The notes beneath the pieces are model-generated. The model worked only from the letters and a program-made list of their open reading frames with translations. It was not told the DNA's origin and searched no databases. The translations under genes were made by a program, and so were the position numbers. Source: Metallyticus violacea (taxonomy: Eukaryota > Arthropoda > Insecta > Mantodea > Metallyticidae). From it: a stretch of 64,000 bases of DNA. Of the stretch, positions 1 through 11,229 are shown one piece after another (the first letter of the stretch is position 1; the number at the start of each line of letters is the position of its first letter). Where the stretch lies: contig CM060840.1 of NCBI GenBank assembly GCA_030762175.1, positions 44,296,001-44,360,000 of the forward strand. The letters run 5' to 3'.

Positions 1-107
1 AGAACCAAAAATAAAAACTCCGTTACGAAATATGTTCGTTTTTTCCATTTCATAACAAATGTAAGTATTTGTCAACATAAGCTGTTTATTTACGTTGGTT
101 ATTGCAG

Positions 108-204
108 GCAATGGGGAACCATGAGCGATTTCTTTCCCGGATAAAGAAAACACTTTATTATGGTAAATTGCCGATGACGGAACGATTCAGTCTTCCTGTT
201 TCAG
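108..204 (+). CDS. CNPPD1: CNPPD1 exon with first in-window ATG
   Basis: Acceptor attgcag precedes 108 and donor gtacaa follows 204. The frame from ATG 111 gives MGNHERFLSRIKKTLYYGK; the RI(K/R)(K/R)xLYYG stretch is conserved in the family. Two codons before the ATG also read through to the splice site, so the real start could be in an upstream exon. It ends with one base of a split Glu codon. Confidence 0.85.
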
Positions 205-3200
205 GTACAATGTCCCAACATTTTATGGCATTGTCTTTTCTTATGTTAAATTAAACTAAAAGTTTGTAAGCTTTTTCTTTTCAGAGCTGGCTTCAGAATT
301 GTTCTCAAAGGTTAAGAGTGGAAAGAGTTTGGAACGTCTAGATTTGGAAGAGGCAGCTGCGTTTTCAAGGAATGCCTGTGTCTCACCCTGTTCTTTGGTG
401 CTTGCTCTATTATATTTGGAAAGACTGAAGACTTGTAATCCTGAGTATTTGCAGCGAGTTGCTCCTTCAGAACTGTTCCTGGTCTCTATGGTAATGTATC
501 ACATTATGCATAGTATATTTGACATGTCAAATATCAAGTCCAAGTTGCAATATAGTATCTCCATACAATGACAATTTTGCACTGAACTGATTCCATTGTG
601 ATAATTCACATATAGCAAACACCAATATTGTAGATACCACTCTCTATAGCATGTACTTGGGGAAATAATCAGCAAAATTATTCTCAGTTTATATACAGCA
701 TATTAATACTAAAAGTGTTTTATATATCAAAGAAATGTTTTGGAAAGAAAGAGTTGGTTTGAAGAAGTGGGGAAAATATTAGGAGAAATTGGAATGAGGG
801 ATATTTGGAGTTAATACGGTAAGATAAAGAAAAATTGGGGAAGTGAGAAGTATATAGATAATTGTGACCATTTCAGAAGAATAGGCCTGGCATGGAAGTG
901 TACAGGAGTATTATTCCTTAAATGAGTAAGAAAAAGTTATAAGGTAGGATGCATAATGTATGGGAAAGAAGATAGTATGTTTCATTGTTTATTAGAACGT
1001 GAAATGGTGAAAAAATGGAGGGATAGTATTTGGGATGATAAATGGGATAAATTATGTTATGATATAATAGTAATTAAAATAATGAGGATAGAGAAAATTA
1101 ATGAGAATGGAGAATTTTTGGGAAAGGTAAGGGAGAAATGGAGATGTATATGGAAGGAGTTCGAAGACACACAGAAGAGGGGGAGCGGGGAATTGTAAGG
1201 GGGGGTTCATATATCATACATGTAACCAGGTAGCTAAGATATGGATGAACCAAGTTGAGGTATTGTAGAGATCAGAAGGTGTAAAAAATTGATTGTAGAT
1301 ATAAATTATTTTGTTTTGTCAAGTCCAAGTCTGCTGGATATTTCAGTGTGAAACCACTGATGAACCGAAGATGAGGGTCCAGTAGTTAATTAGATGAAAT
1401 TGTTAAAATTAAATATATTTTATAGATGTATTAGTAGGAGAAATTTGATATAAAATATTAGGTTATGATATTGTTTTGAAGAAGGTAGGAGAATTTGTAA
1501 AAGTATAATATTTGTATGTATATTTGCATGTAAATTGGAAATTAGAAGAAATATATTCAATACAATACAGCATATTACTAACTGTACATGATATATATAT
1601 TATGTTGTTATACAGATAATACTAATTTTGGTAACAGTTTGGAATAGTTCATCTTGTACATATGTCGCTTTTGTATGCGGCGGTAATGGTTGTGCCACAA
1701 TTCAGGCACATTAAGACAATGAGTGGTAAGAATTGATAAAATGATGTTGAAACATTCCTGAAAAAATAACTTACTGTAATAAGGAACAAACATATTGCAG
1801 CCAGAAAGGTAAAAACAGCATAAGCATTATAGTTATAAATATGTTGCTGAAGCATTTGCATCTACTAGGAAGCAACCTTCCCACCCTCCAAGGCGGTGCA
1901 ATACTTATTTAGCCCCAGGCTCCTCCTACTAGTGATGATTGCACCCCCACCAGAACAGATTTAAGAATGGGCAACATAATTGGGATTCTAGCGCAAATTT
2001 AGCTGAAACTCGGAAAAAATTAAATTAGCAATTAATTCATTTACAAACACAGTAACCTAACTTATGCTAACCTTGGGTAAATCCTAGAAACTCATGAACC
2101 CATCGGTTTGCTGATGACTTAAGCTCGCCTCCTTTTCTTAAATATAAATTGATAGCTAATTGTGTGTTACTATGTTAGCAGGTAAATCATAGTGATGGCA
2201 AATCTCCTTTAACTCTAGCAAAACATACATGGTATCATGTAGTGACAGAAATCATAAGCAACTAGTCATGATCAACAAAGTAAATGAGTGCAACAAGAAC
2301 CTAAGTGCTGAATGAACTATTTGGAATAATTGCCCTAATTTTTTATAAAGTCCAACACATTTGTCCACATTTACATATTTGTATATTTTTTCACCAGTTT
2401 AACTTTCTAACAGGTGACAGTAATACATTACATAAAATTGGATTATGCATGAATGCAATTGATTTTAGATGATAAAAATACTGTATTCCTACATCTTAAT
2501 GGGTAACAACATTCCTTTGTGCCAAGCTGTCCAAAGGGAGGCTCAGAATTTCTACCATTGGATGGTACCATTATAAGTGAAACAATTTCAGCTACTATTA
2601 CAATGTACTGATTTACCTTTATGAGGATATCCATTTGGAGTGTATGTTTGAATATATTGACTTTTTGTCAAGATTTTGCTAGTGAGCACTATGTTTAACA
2701 CAATGTCAAGATTTTCAAAATGAGAACATCTTGATTGATTTTAATTTATGGGAAAATGAGCTGCAAAACTATTGTATGAAGAAAGGTTTTGAGCAGGTTC
2801 ATAATGTGTGGAGACTTATCTCTTTTAAAATTACCAATAAAAATTGTTAACATGCAAATGCAGAATTCTTAGATATAAACAACATTTTGAAACGTTTTAT
2901 GTACATCCCACTTGTAAGAGTTTGTCAATATAAACATGTTGTGTTTATATGCTAGATTGAAAAGAGTTTATCTTTGCCTGAAAGTTTAACAATCCTGAGC
3001 TTACCAATCGAAAACTTTCAACCCAGTTTCTAATTATCCATGCATTTAATCACAAATATATTATGTGCTTTCTATCATTTAAATATATTCTAACATTCCC
3101 TTCACTCTGCAAGATTATTTCATTTCCATCCTGTATATTAGATAATTATAAAACTGTTCAATGATAGCATTTCTATAGCTAGAGGGTATACAGTATTGTA

Positions 3201-6200
3201 GCATGTTGCTGTTGCTCATATGTAAAATCAGTAATTGGAGGGAAAGTTCCAATTTTTGTATTTAAAATTGTTACTTTGCAGCATATTCTCTTGTAAAAAC
3301 TATTTGAGGTCAATCTATATTTTGTCTGTTTTGTGAAGAAAGTGGTGTTTATTCTAAAGAATTAAGATTTTCAGCAGCTGATAATTAGCATTAATTTGAA
3401 ATCCTAACTTATTAAATACTTGTTTGTCAAACAGATGTCTCATGAAGAAATGGAAATATATGATTCATGGTAAACTAGATTAGTAATAGATTTCTCATCT
3501 GTGTTCGTAACAACATGCATTTTAATATATAAAGGCTTATTGGAATGAAGCATGAAGATGAATGCATTATTGTGTATTTGTATTTGATGTTATATATGCA
3601 GGCAAAAAGACTCACTACATCTATTATTAAGCTATATTTATAAAATATGAACGGAAACACTCTAGGATGTCATTGTGAGTTCCACCATGATCTGTGCAGA
3701 GGCTAATACTGCCATGGTTTATTATTAATTTTAATGAGCATTTTCATCATCATTTCTTGGTAGGTGGGACAAACAGCAGCTTTTAAAGCATTGTCAGATA
3801 CATACTGATGTTGCTGCACCCTTTCCTTAATGAAGCCCTCAACATATTTGTGCTATAGATGGTTGTTCAGTTCTGTGTTCAAAATTATGTACATCACCGA
3901 TCATAGGCGACAGCAGCAAAGTGTGCCAGGGCACCATTTTATTGGAACCAGACAATGTTCATGATGCATGCCACTTGCAGCTGTGGACAAAATCAGGTAT
4001 TTTACTTATGAGAGAAATAGAACAAACATAATCTACATTAACATCCATCCTTATCATCGCATGCAAAGGATTCTGTTGAATTTCTTGATAAAAGTGGGAA
4101 CTCTCCTTAGTCCAGTAGATGATTATTTATTTATTTATTTATTTATTTGGTTAATTTATGGACACTCTTGACATCTCAAGTCATCATTGCATTCAATTCA
4201 GAGTGTGAAACAGCCAATAAATGTTGCTCAGAGACCTTTTCTCTTATGCTTGAGATTCTTTTGCATGCAATAAATTTACAACACTGGACCCGTGGCTTTA
4301 CTTCATTTCCGAAGGAAGCCATATTTAATATTTTTAGGCCCAAAAAAACCCATCGACCCTGGCCAGGATTGAATCCACAATCTTGGGTCTATGAGGCAAG
4401 TAAGGTTCGACTAGACTATCAGGATTGACCCAGTAAAAATGTTCCAATATCTGCAGTGAACTGCAGTAAAAGGTGTATTGGTCTGCAAAGAAAACTTCCT
4501 TCTGCTTCACTTGTTTGGAATTATTTGCAGACATAAGGCACATGTAGTCTGGTGGCTGTCCAAAATCTCTATCTGTTAATTCATTAACAGTCATAAGGTG
4601 AAAAGGTTTTTATGTAGAGACTTTTTATGTAGTTGTGCCTTGTTGATCATGGCACTTGCAATTCAAAGGTGTGTTATTTTATTGATTTAATCAACACCTG
4701 AGCCACTGATTTGGCAACTAAAGCACAAGTTTCTCTCTGAGTGGTCTCCTTCCATAGTTTGTATCTGAAACACATTCTGCATTGAAAGCTTTTTTTTACC
4801 TACTTCAACAAGTATATCTTATTCGTGTACCAAAATGAGCCCTGCATATACTCATGATTTTTCCATATGTGGTCATTTATGTACCCACATAAAAGCCAAA
4901 GTATCTCCTCTAAATTAAAACACTTATATCCATCATTGTGCATTGTTGATATATATATATATATTTTTTTTTTTTTCAATTTTTCCCTAGCAATGTTCAT
5001 ATTGCATTCTTTTTTTTTTTTTTTTGGTCTTAAAGTTGCTATATAAGCATCATTGTTATAAATATAGCAATATAATGCAGCTTTTTGCTTTCTGTAATAA
5101 TTATTTTTTCAGATTTTTCATACAAATTAGGTACTGCATATCATTTCAGACTCTAATGATTATAGAAAAAAACTGGTATATTAACAAACCAAACTATAAA
5201 TATCCATGTTTATTGCACACAGTTTTGGATTCCATATCATGCTCAGGCATCATTATGAATGCACTACCTGGCCCAATGGTAATTCTTATGCCTTTTGTCA
5301 TGATACAACAATTTATATGTTATTTCAGATGGTAGCGAGCAAATTCTTACATGATGATGGTGAACCAGATGAAGTTTTCAATGATGAATGGGCAGCTTCA
5401 GCTGGAATGGCTGTAAAAGATGTAAATCGCTTTGAGAGGGACTTCCTACAAGCAATAGTGAGTACTAATATTCGAATTTCTTAAAGATACTCTGGTTTTG
5501 TTGTACTTCAAAATATGATTCAATGAGAGCATTATCGAGAAGGTATATCTAATCCATTTTACTGTTACTATTATTAGAATCCATGACTTGGAGGCTTTAA
5601 TGCAGTAATAGATATTAAGCTCCAAAGACAGTTATTACTCTTAGGGTGGTTAGATTAGTTAGATTTGTATTTGTATTAGACTTTCGCCTTTACCCATATT
5701 ACAGTTTTTGGGTTGTATATCCTGATTGTATGTTTCAAATGGCATGGAATATTAAAAGTTTTAAAAATAAAAGGAAACCACAAATAATTACTTTTCCAAT
5801 GATAGCAAGTGTTGCTTTCCATGTTAGTTATATGATCAGAAGGAAGAAAATTATTTGTTAATTTTTTTTTAAGGAATGGGAAGTCTTTGTAAGTGAAACA
5901 GCATTTTGGAAAAGATTGCTGGAGATAGAAAAAGAAGTTGCTCTCAGAGAAGGAAAACGAAGAGGCTGGTTCTCCTATACAGAGCTAGAAAATGTTCTGG
6001 ACACAGTTGACTTGGCAGCCTTGGCTCAGATGCTTGTAACTGTAAGTAGTGCAGCACAATATTAAAAATAAATGTTAGTACTACTAAATGTTTATATTTC
6101 AATATTTAAATGTAAGAAGCTTGCAAACCTATTAGTACAGCAGCAGATGATATAAGAAAATGTAGGTTTCTTTAAAACATTCTTTGCTTATATTTTAATT

Positions 6201-7494
6201 TATCTGCTCTTTTTAATAGCAGAATCTAAGAAGACCAATAACTTAAAATTGAATCAAGTCAAATAGAGATCAACATTGCATTAAATAATTGAGCACAAAA
6301 GACATAAAAGCTTTGATCTTAGTTTAAAAATTAGCACGCATGTGTTGGGTTGGTTTCAAGGATAGCAGCATCACCTCTATAAATACAAAAAGCTAGTACC
6401 TAGAAACTGAATCATTAATTTTTGGTCATTAGGGCAGAATTTATGGAAGGTAGATCTGTTCCAGCATGTCCTCCCTGACTGAAGTTTTTTGATGTTTTCC
6501 TAAGCCCTCATCAGTGGCAAGACTAGGTACCCTAATCATAGGCCTGAAATGCTTCCTCCCATCTCAAAAATGCCCTTTCCCAATTTATCATTTCAAGTAT
6601 CATCAGTGTCCACACCTGTGATGCCACGTTAGTGTTAAACTCTGTTGAAAATCACCATTCCGTGTTGCTCCAGCAGCACAATGGATAATTAATAGCAGTT
6701 CCATCTTAATGTAAATCAAATTCTAGTCTTCTCAGTAGTATTGTTACATAACCCCGCCATAGTGTCCTGTAGAGGAAATTATTGTCAGTATAAGATCAAA
6801 ATAGTTTATTTAAACAGTTTGGGTAACTAAATCATATAATGATGAAAGTATAGAAGAGACTTATTTTTGGATTTTTTTTTTTAAGTACAACTTATATGCT
6901 TTTGCTGACAGTACAGTAAATTATCACCAATGTTTTGTCACTAAATTATATTTTTCTTCACAGGTTTCAGCAGTCTGTTTGACAAGCTACACTGCAAGTG
7001 TGCTGACATTGATAGGATCTGCCTTCATTGTTAGCCAGATTCCAGGCACTTCTATTAGTTCAACATTTTCAATAGCTGATTCATTCCATCCACAAGAACC
7101 GATTCTCATCACCAACGTCGTCCCTATGACATCTAAAAGTGACTTTGAAGAAGCTAACTTTGTTCTCAGTTCCTGCTTTAATAATTGTTCTCATGTTTGT
7201 AATGAATACTGCCACACTAACAATACATTTACCATTGGGAAAAATTTAACAAATAGTAGTGATTCTGTGATGCACAATCAGGAATTTTATTCAGATTGGA
7301 AGGAACTACTTTTAAGCCTTTCTTCAAGTTATTTCAGCTTAAATTTATGGCAAACAGATCTTGAGCAATCAGATCAGTTCATTGAAATGAATAGCACCAA
7401 CTTTATTTGGATTACTGAAGAAGGACATAGTTGGCTTTATGGAAAAAGCCTTCAGTTTATATTCTTCCCATTAGAAAGTACTAGCAATTACTAA
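108..7494 (+). CDS. CNPPD1: CNPPD1 homologue (cyclin/PHO80-domain membrane protein), five exons
   Basis: Spliced CDS joining 108-204, 285-490, 5329-5457, 5874-6041 and 6964-7494. All junctions are GT-AG and keep frame, giving 375 residues from the ATG at 111. Family resemblance to animal CNPPD1 is clear from memory of the family: LYYGK near residue 20, then CVSPCSLVLALLYLERL (63-79), NPEYLQ, SELFLVSM-MVASKFLHD across an exon junction, and FNDEWAASAGM. These make up the cyclin_N/PHO80-like helical fold. Exon 4 carries RRGWFSYTEL. Exon 5 opens with a hydrophobic segment (about 200-226), probably the single membrane span. The tail after it has a Cys cluster and at least five N-x-S/T sequons, which suggests a lumenal or extracellular tail. 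The molecular function of the family is poorly known; a CDK-binding role is only inferred from the fold. The tail is shorter than in vertebrates. A further 5' coding exon may lie before the window, because the first exon seen starts at a splice acceptor. Confidence 0.92.
285..490 (+). CDS. CNPPD1: CNPPD1 exon, first cyclin helices
   Basis: Acceptor ttttcag precedes 285 and donor gtaatg follows 490. It encodes residues 32-100, including CVSPCSLVLALLYLERL and NPEYLQRVAPSELFLVSM, the most conserved part of the protein. The exon ends in phase 0 after Met100. Confidence 0.93.
720..1200 (+). mobile_element. LINE fragment (family L), C-terminal part of reverse transcriptase ORF
   Basis: Degenerate frames give RIGLAWKC, then VLFLK, MFHCL and, further on, GEFLGKVREKWR. 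The same series occurs at 44500-45215 and on the minus strand at 61690-63060, so this is a dispersed repeat. The MFHCLxxCE-like stretch recalls the Cys/His tail common at the end of non-LTR ORFs. It lies in the first long CNPPD1 intron and contains stops. Confidence 0.7.
4128..4435 (-). repeat. SINE-B copy, tRNA-derived, reverse orientation
   Basis: The reverse complement runs from a tRNA-like head, through TCTTGGATTCAATCC-like box B, a Cys-poor body and a tail related to CCGTAAATAAA. It aligns by eye with the near-complete copy at 61931-62228. It is preceded on the plus strand by a short (ATTT)n run, here part of the A-rich tail. Confidence 0.75.
5329..5457 (+). CDS. CNPPD1: CNPPD1 exon, cyclin fold continued
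   Basis: Acceptor tatttcag, donor gtgagt. It encodes 43 residues beginning MVASKFLHDDGEPDEVFNDE, which joins in frame to LFLVSM of the previous exon. Acidic FNDEWA is a family hallmark. The exon is phase 0 at both ends. Confidence 0.94.
5874..6041 (+). CDS. CNPPD1: CNPPD1 exon, end of cyclin fold
   Basis: Acceptor ttttttttaag, donor gtaagt. It encodes 56 residues from EWEVFVSE through RRGWFSYTEL to LAQMLVT. The GW(F/Y)xYT(E/D)L motif matches the family. Phase 0 at both ends. Confidence 0.9.
6420..6665 (+). repeat. SINE-A copy, diverged, in CNPPD1 intron
   Basis: It shares TCCTCCCTGACTGA, CCTCATCAGTGGCAA and the tail CATCAGTGTCCAC with the SINE-A copies at 26573, 30300 and 38505. The tRNA-like head is missing or unrecognisable. 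Confidence 0.7.
6964..7494 (+). CDS. CNPPD1: CNPPD1 last exon, membrane span and glycosylatable tail
   Basis: Acceptor ttcttcacag precedes 6964; stop TAA is at 7492-7494. It encodes 176 residues: first a hydrophobic helix (SYTASVLTLIGSAFIVSQI), then a Ser/Asn-rich tail with a CxxxCxxxCxxxC-like cluster (CFNNCSHVCNEYC) and sequons at NCS, NTF-type, NLT, NSS and NST. The topology is inferred. Confidence 0.88.
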   Translation, partial: VSAVCLTSYTASVLTLIGSAFIVSQIPGTSISSTFSIADSFHPQEPILITNVVPMTSKSDFEEANFVLSSCFNNCSHVCNEYCHTNNTFTIGKNLTNSSDSVMHNQEFYSDWKELLLSLSSSYFSLNLWQTDLEQSDQFIEMNSTNFIWITEEGHSWLYGKSLQFIFFPLESTSNY

Positions 7495-7745
7495 GTTAAA
7501 TATTTATTCATATTTGTAAATGTAAAGATTTTTGAGAATAACAATTTTCAAAGAAAAAATAGACAATGGTTAGAGCAACCATTGATAATATAAAATGAAC
7601 ATGTCTTGTATGGTGCTCAAAAATGTTTCCAATAATGCTAATGAATAATCTTTTTACTGCACATATATAGCATATATATTTTTTGTACTGTCATTAATAT
7701 TTGTTGTAACTATAGAACTTCCAATTATGTAAGCCTGTTAAAAAA

Positions 7746-7751
7746 AATAAA
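7746..7751 (+). terminator. Poly(A) signal AATAAA of CNPPD1
   Basis: AATAAA lies about 250 bases after the CNPPD1 stop codon, in an AT-rich 3' UTR, and is the first canonical hexamer I see after the stop. Cleavage would be expected 10-30 bases further on. Confidence 0.6.
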
Positions 7752-7888
7752 ACTCTCCTTTCTGCTTTATTATGATGAAGTTTTTATATCCCTGAAGAGA
7801 AATTACCAGAACCCTATAGCGTATTTGTAATTACTAATAGGGTAACTAAAAATGTTAATTGGAACTTGTACAGTGAAGCTAATCATAA

Positions 7889-7982
7889 TTAAGGTCATTG
7901 TATGATTGAACTACACATTCTCAACAAGTAAGCGGAGCAATGAGAGTGTGTAGTTCGACTCAGTCATACAATGATCTTAAAA
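7889..7982. repeat. Palindromic Penelope-like tail (PLE family X)
   Basis: Two arms of about 38 bases form an imperfect inverted repeat, ending ...GTCATTGTATGATTG on one side and CAGTCATACAATGATC on the other, around a loop near 7925-7945. The right arm resembles the sequence after the GIY-YIG/hammerhead copy at 9795-9845 read on the minus strand (GAGTGTGTAGTTTGACTT). It therefore looks like a PLE tail present in both orientations, without any coding part. Confidence 0.65.
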
Positions 7983-8039
7983 GGATGATATTTATGAGGT
8001 CAGTCAAAAGAAAATGATCAGAATTGAATTACAGACAAA

Positions 8040-8290
8040 ATAGAGGACATACCTGTAAGTATCCCTTCCACTGATGACACATTCTCAGTTTTTGTCACAA
8101 ATTGCCACATACCATTGCATACATCCTTGCACTGCTGCCTTAACAGGTGCATCTGGCCCAAAACATTGCCTTTTTAAGTTCCTCTTCAAAGGGCCAAACA
8201 CACAAAAATTACTTGCATAGATGTCAGAACTGTAGTGCACAAAACTTTCCGCTTGAAGCTGATGGTGTTTTTTGGAACATGTCATGCATT
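8040..8290 (-). pseudogene. Mariner-type transposase relic, C-terminal piece
   Basis: The minus strand reads FGPLKRNLKRQCFGPDAPVK and then AAVQGCMQ, matching the mariner pattern (L)FGPLKxxLxGxxFxxDxxVxxAV. The frame breaks soon after. There are traces of a preceding part up to about 8350. Too decayed to act. Confidence 0.65.
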
Positions 8291-9164
8291 ATTGCAGGAT
8301 TTGAAGGCTGGTCATTTGTTTTGATATGCAGTCACAGGTTGCCCAGTCATTGTACAGGTGTTGGAATTAACAGTGGTCCAACAGGGGCAGCCTGGGCCTC
8401 AGTGATCGAAGAAGATAAGTATTTGGCTGGGTGCAGAATTTCTTGGTGGGGGTGACATGCTTTGCTTCCATTACATACTAGACCAATGGGTTTCCAGATG
8501 ATGACACCACAACTCATCACGCAATACTGCAGAAATCCATTGTGGTGTCAGTCCAGATGTTTTTGTTCTAGCTATATATGCTCAGCCTTATGCACTTATG
8601 AGGTAGCAAAATACCCATTATGTATACAAATTATAGTATTACAATTGCTGATGAAGTTTTGTGTGAATGGCTTGAACAAGCTTCACCATCTCAGTAGTTG
8701 GGCTTAAGACACAGTGCATTGAGTCACACTCCAAAGATGTTCAACAAGGGCAGAAACATCAAAAGTATAACTGAACAAGAACAAAATATCCAACAATAAT
8801 TTAAAGGAAAGCCATTTGAAGATCTAAAGAGTTTCAAACATCTTTTATTGAAACCAAGAAAAATTGGAGTTGCCCAATTCTGCTTAATTGTTTGGCATGA
8901 TTGCCATCAGAACATCTCTTAATTATAAATAAATTCATGTGACATATGTTGTACTAAACACTCTTAATGTTTCACATATATTTTTTAAAATAATTTCTTT
9001 TTTTAAAAGATATGTTTTGATCTCTTAATTAGTCAATGACAACCAATGCCCATTGCGTAAGAATATGAATACTATCCTAAACAAAGAACACCTACTGGCA
9101 AGTGAAAGCAACAAACGAATGAAAAATAATGAAAGATCAAGACATAATAAATAAAGCAAAATTT

Positions 9165-9780
9165 AAATGGTACAAGTTAAAATTTCATGTGAATTCTGCA
9201 GAAATCCACCATCAGAGGCAGCAGGGAACTGCATATTCATAACTGCATGTTATGTGAAAGATTCTGCACAAACAGTTTTGGTATCGTCCTTGTTAATCAC
9301 ATTGCTGCAGGCTCTAAAACCAAGTGGCAAAATGCAACAATATTCATTGTGCAAGAATATGCAAATTCTAATAGAAACTGATTATGTGGAATCCTTAGTA
9401 CTTAATGATGAAGCAGCTTTCCATTTTTCTGGTACAGTAAACAAATATAAGGTCAGAATACAGGCAACTAAAAATCCTCACATCTTCTGAGAATATATGT
9501 GCAACTCTCCCAAGGTGCTCTGTGCAGTAAACCACGTGAAGGGATATGACTTTTTTTCTTTTTGTTGAAGAAACAATAATGGGAATTTCCTATTGATTAT
9601 ATACTCAATGGCTCCAGCAGAACAGTCTTGGTTTCATTTTCCATCAGCATGGTCACCCCCACATTTTGTAGACTCAATGTTAGACTATCAAAAACTGGTC
9701 ATAATGATTGAATAGTTTTTCATTGGCCTCCACTTCTCCAGATCTGACACTTAACATGTGGTGCGTATCACAAACGTCAT
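9165..9780 (+). pseudogene. IS630/mariner-like transposase relic
   Basis: Broken frames show VLNDEAAFHFSGTVNKYKVR, the catalytic (D)E-AxFHxSGxVN region, then NPHIF, VEETIMGISY, a degraded HQHGHPHI (from QDGAPPH-type) and STSPDLTLNMW (from RSPDLTPxDF-type). These blocks come in the order of the DDE family common in insects. Several stops and frameshifts are present. Confidence 0.75.
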
Positions 9781-9794
9781 GACATCAGTTGATG

Positions 9795-10540
9795 TAATGT
9801 TTAATTAAAATTATTGTATGATTTAAGTCAAACTACACACTCTTAATGACTCTACTTGTTTATATTTAGAACATGTTTTGCAGACTATGGTCTGCATCCT
9901 CAGTTAACTGTTGATGGCTGGATAATTCACTGTGTTCCTTTGGGAATGCATACTCTGTCCTGGTGGATATTTAATGAATTTAAAGTTTATGTTTTCATCC
10001 TTGAAAATGTCGTAGTTCATTAATTTGTCTATGTATTTACAAATATAAATTTTCTCCCAAATTGCTAGCTCATAGATCCCTGTCCTGACTTTAATAATAT
10101 TGTTTTTTTCACTATGTTGTGGTTTTCTGTCCAGAAACGAGATACTACCACTGATTTCTCCATTTGTTTGCATGTTACATTCCTGAAGTGTTCTTTTAAT
10201 TGTGTGCCTATGTTTCTCTCTCTCTCTTTCCTAATATAGACTTTGTCACATCTTGCACTTTTTATTTGGTAAATACCTGCTTTATTGAATACTTTCATTA
10301 ATATTGTTATTCAGGAGATTTTTAAGATTAAATCTGTTTATTGGTGCCAATCTAATATTAAAATCTTTTAGAATATTTTGAAATTTATGGGTAGCAGTCG
10401 GATGATAGGTGAATTTTTTAAAAATGATCTTTTGTTTTCCTGTTGAAAATTTTTATGAACTAGTTCTTTGCTAAATTTATTTTTAATTGCTGTTCTTTCT
10501 ATTTGCTTGTATTCTTTGGAGTACTCTTTCTATTTAATGG
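9795..10540 (-). mobile_element. Penelope-like element relic: RT end, GIY-YIG endonuclease, 3' pLTR
   Basis: The minus strand first gives broken RT-end frames (FSKELVHKNF, RLLPINFKIF), then an open stretch with KAGIYQIKSARCDKVYI and GTQLKEHFRNV. That is the GIY...VYI core and helix of the GIY-YIG endonuclease typical of Penelope-like elements. A stop follows, then a hammerhead-like motif (9866-9908) and a tail with GAGTGTGTAGTTTGACTT. The catalytic region is altered (VYIRKERERN where a GQTGR-like stretch is usual), so it is inactive. The order endonuclease, ribozyme, tail is as expected for the family. Confidence 0.75.
9866..9908 (-). ncRNA. Hammerhead-ribozyme-like motif, decayed, in PLE 3' region
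   Basis: On the minus strand: core CTGAGGA (9903-9897) fits CUGANGA exactly; stem II TGCAGAC / GTCTGCA with loop CATA; then AAAAC-AT-GTT, where the family has GAAAC and a two-nucleotide stem III ending in GUH. The single core change, G to A directly after C, fits CpG decay. Stem I is weak, about three pairs. Confidence 0.55.
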
Positions 10541-10774
10541 GTAGGTTAATGAGCCTGTGCATTAAGCTGATCATTGCATGTTCGTGTCTTCATTAACCAA
10601 AAGTGATGTCAGATGAACAATAACTTAATAACTTATTGCATATATATTGATAAGACTTTCCTACATGCTTGTACTCTTTCAGATAAAAAATTTGGTACAA
10701 AAGAAGACTATATATAGAAATAGTTCTTTAACACTAATCCTAAGTAGGACATTAGTTGAGAAGGAAGAACCAGA

Positions 10775-10862
10775 TTAATAAATGTGGGTCTTGGCTAGGA
10801 TTTGAACCATGATTCTTCAGCCTTCCATGCTGACACTAACCAACTGAGCTACCATGTCTTCC
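10775..10862 (-). repeat. SINE-C head (tRNA-like), reverse orientation
   Basis: The reverse complement has box A TAGCTCAGTTGGTTAG and box B GGTTCAAATCC about 35 bases later, both close to polymerase III promoter boxes. There is no acceptor-stem pairing of a real tRNA, so I read it as the head of a tRNA-derived SINE. A related head lies at 52790-52880. Confidence 0.55.
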
Positions 10863-10929
10863 TCCAAGCATGAACTTCCCTCATCTGATTCTAAGAACTC
10901 CCTAAGGTTTTCCATACTGTTTTTTTTTT

Positions 10930-11222
10930 TTGTTTTGTTTATTTATGGACACTCTTTAACATCTCAGGTGATCAGCATCCCATTCAATTCAGGGTATAAA
11001 ATGGCTGACAAATTTTGCTGAGAGGCCTCTTTTTTCAGGCTTGAGGCTCTTTTTCCTGCTGTAAATGTACGACACAGGACCCATGGCTTTATTTCCCTTC
11101 CAAAGAAATAATACTTAAAATTTTTACGCCTGAAAAAATCAATCAATACTGAACGGGATTGAACCTGTGATCTTGGGTTTCGGAGGCAAGTATGATTACC
11201 ACTACATCACCAGGACCAACTT
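10930..11222 (-). repeat. SINE-B copy, reverse orientation
   Basis: It has the same reverse-orientation series as at 14265: GTTTATTTATGGACACTCTT, ATCTCAGG, CCCATTCAATTCAGGG, GGCTTTATTTCCCTTCC, and finally box B near GATTGAACC and a tRNA-like end. It is full-length but diverged. Confidence 0.8.
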
Positions 11223-11229
11223 CTCTACT

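Larger units (their letters stand above)
491..5328 (+). other. CNPPD1 intron (4.8 kb) holding LINE and SINE relics
   Basis: Bounded by gtaatg and ttatttcag. It contains a LINE 3' fragment at about 720-1200 and a reverse-orientation SINE-B copy at 4128-4435. Apart from these it is AT-rich sequence in which I see no further exon. Confidence 0.85.
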
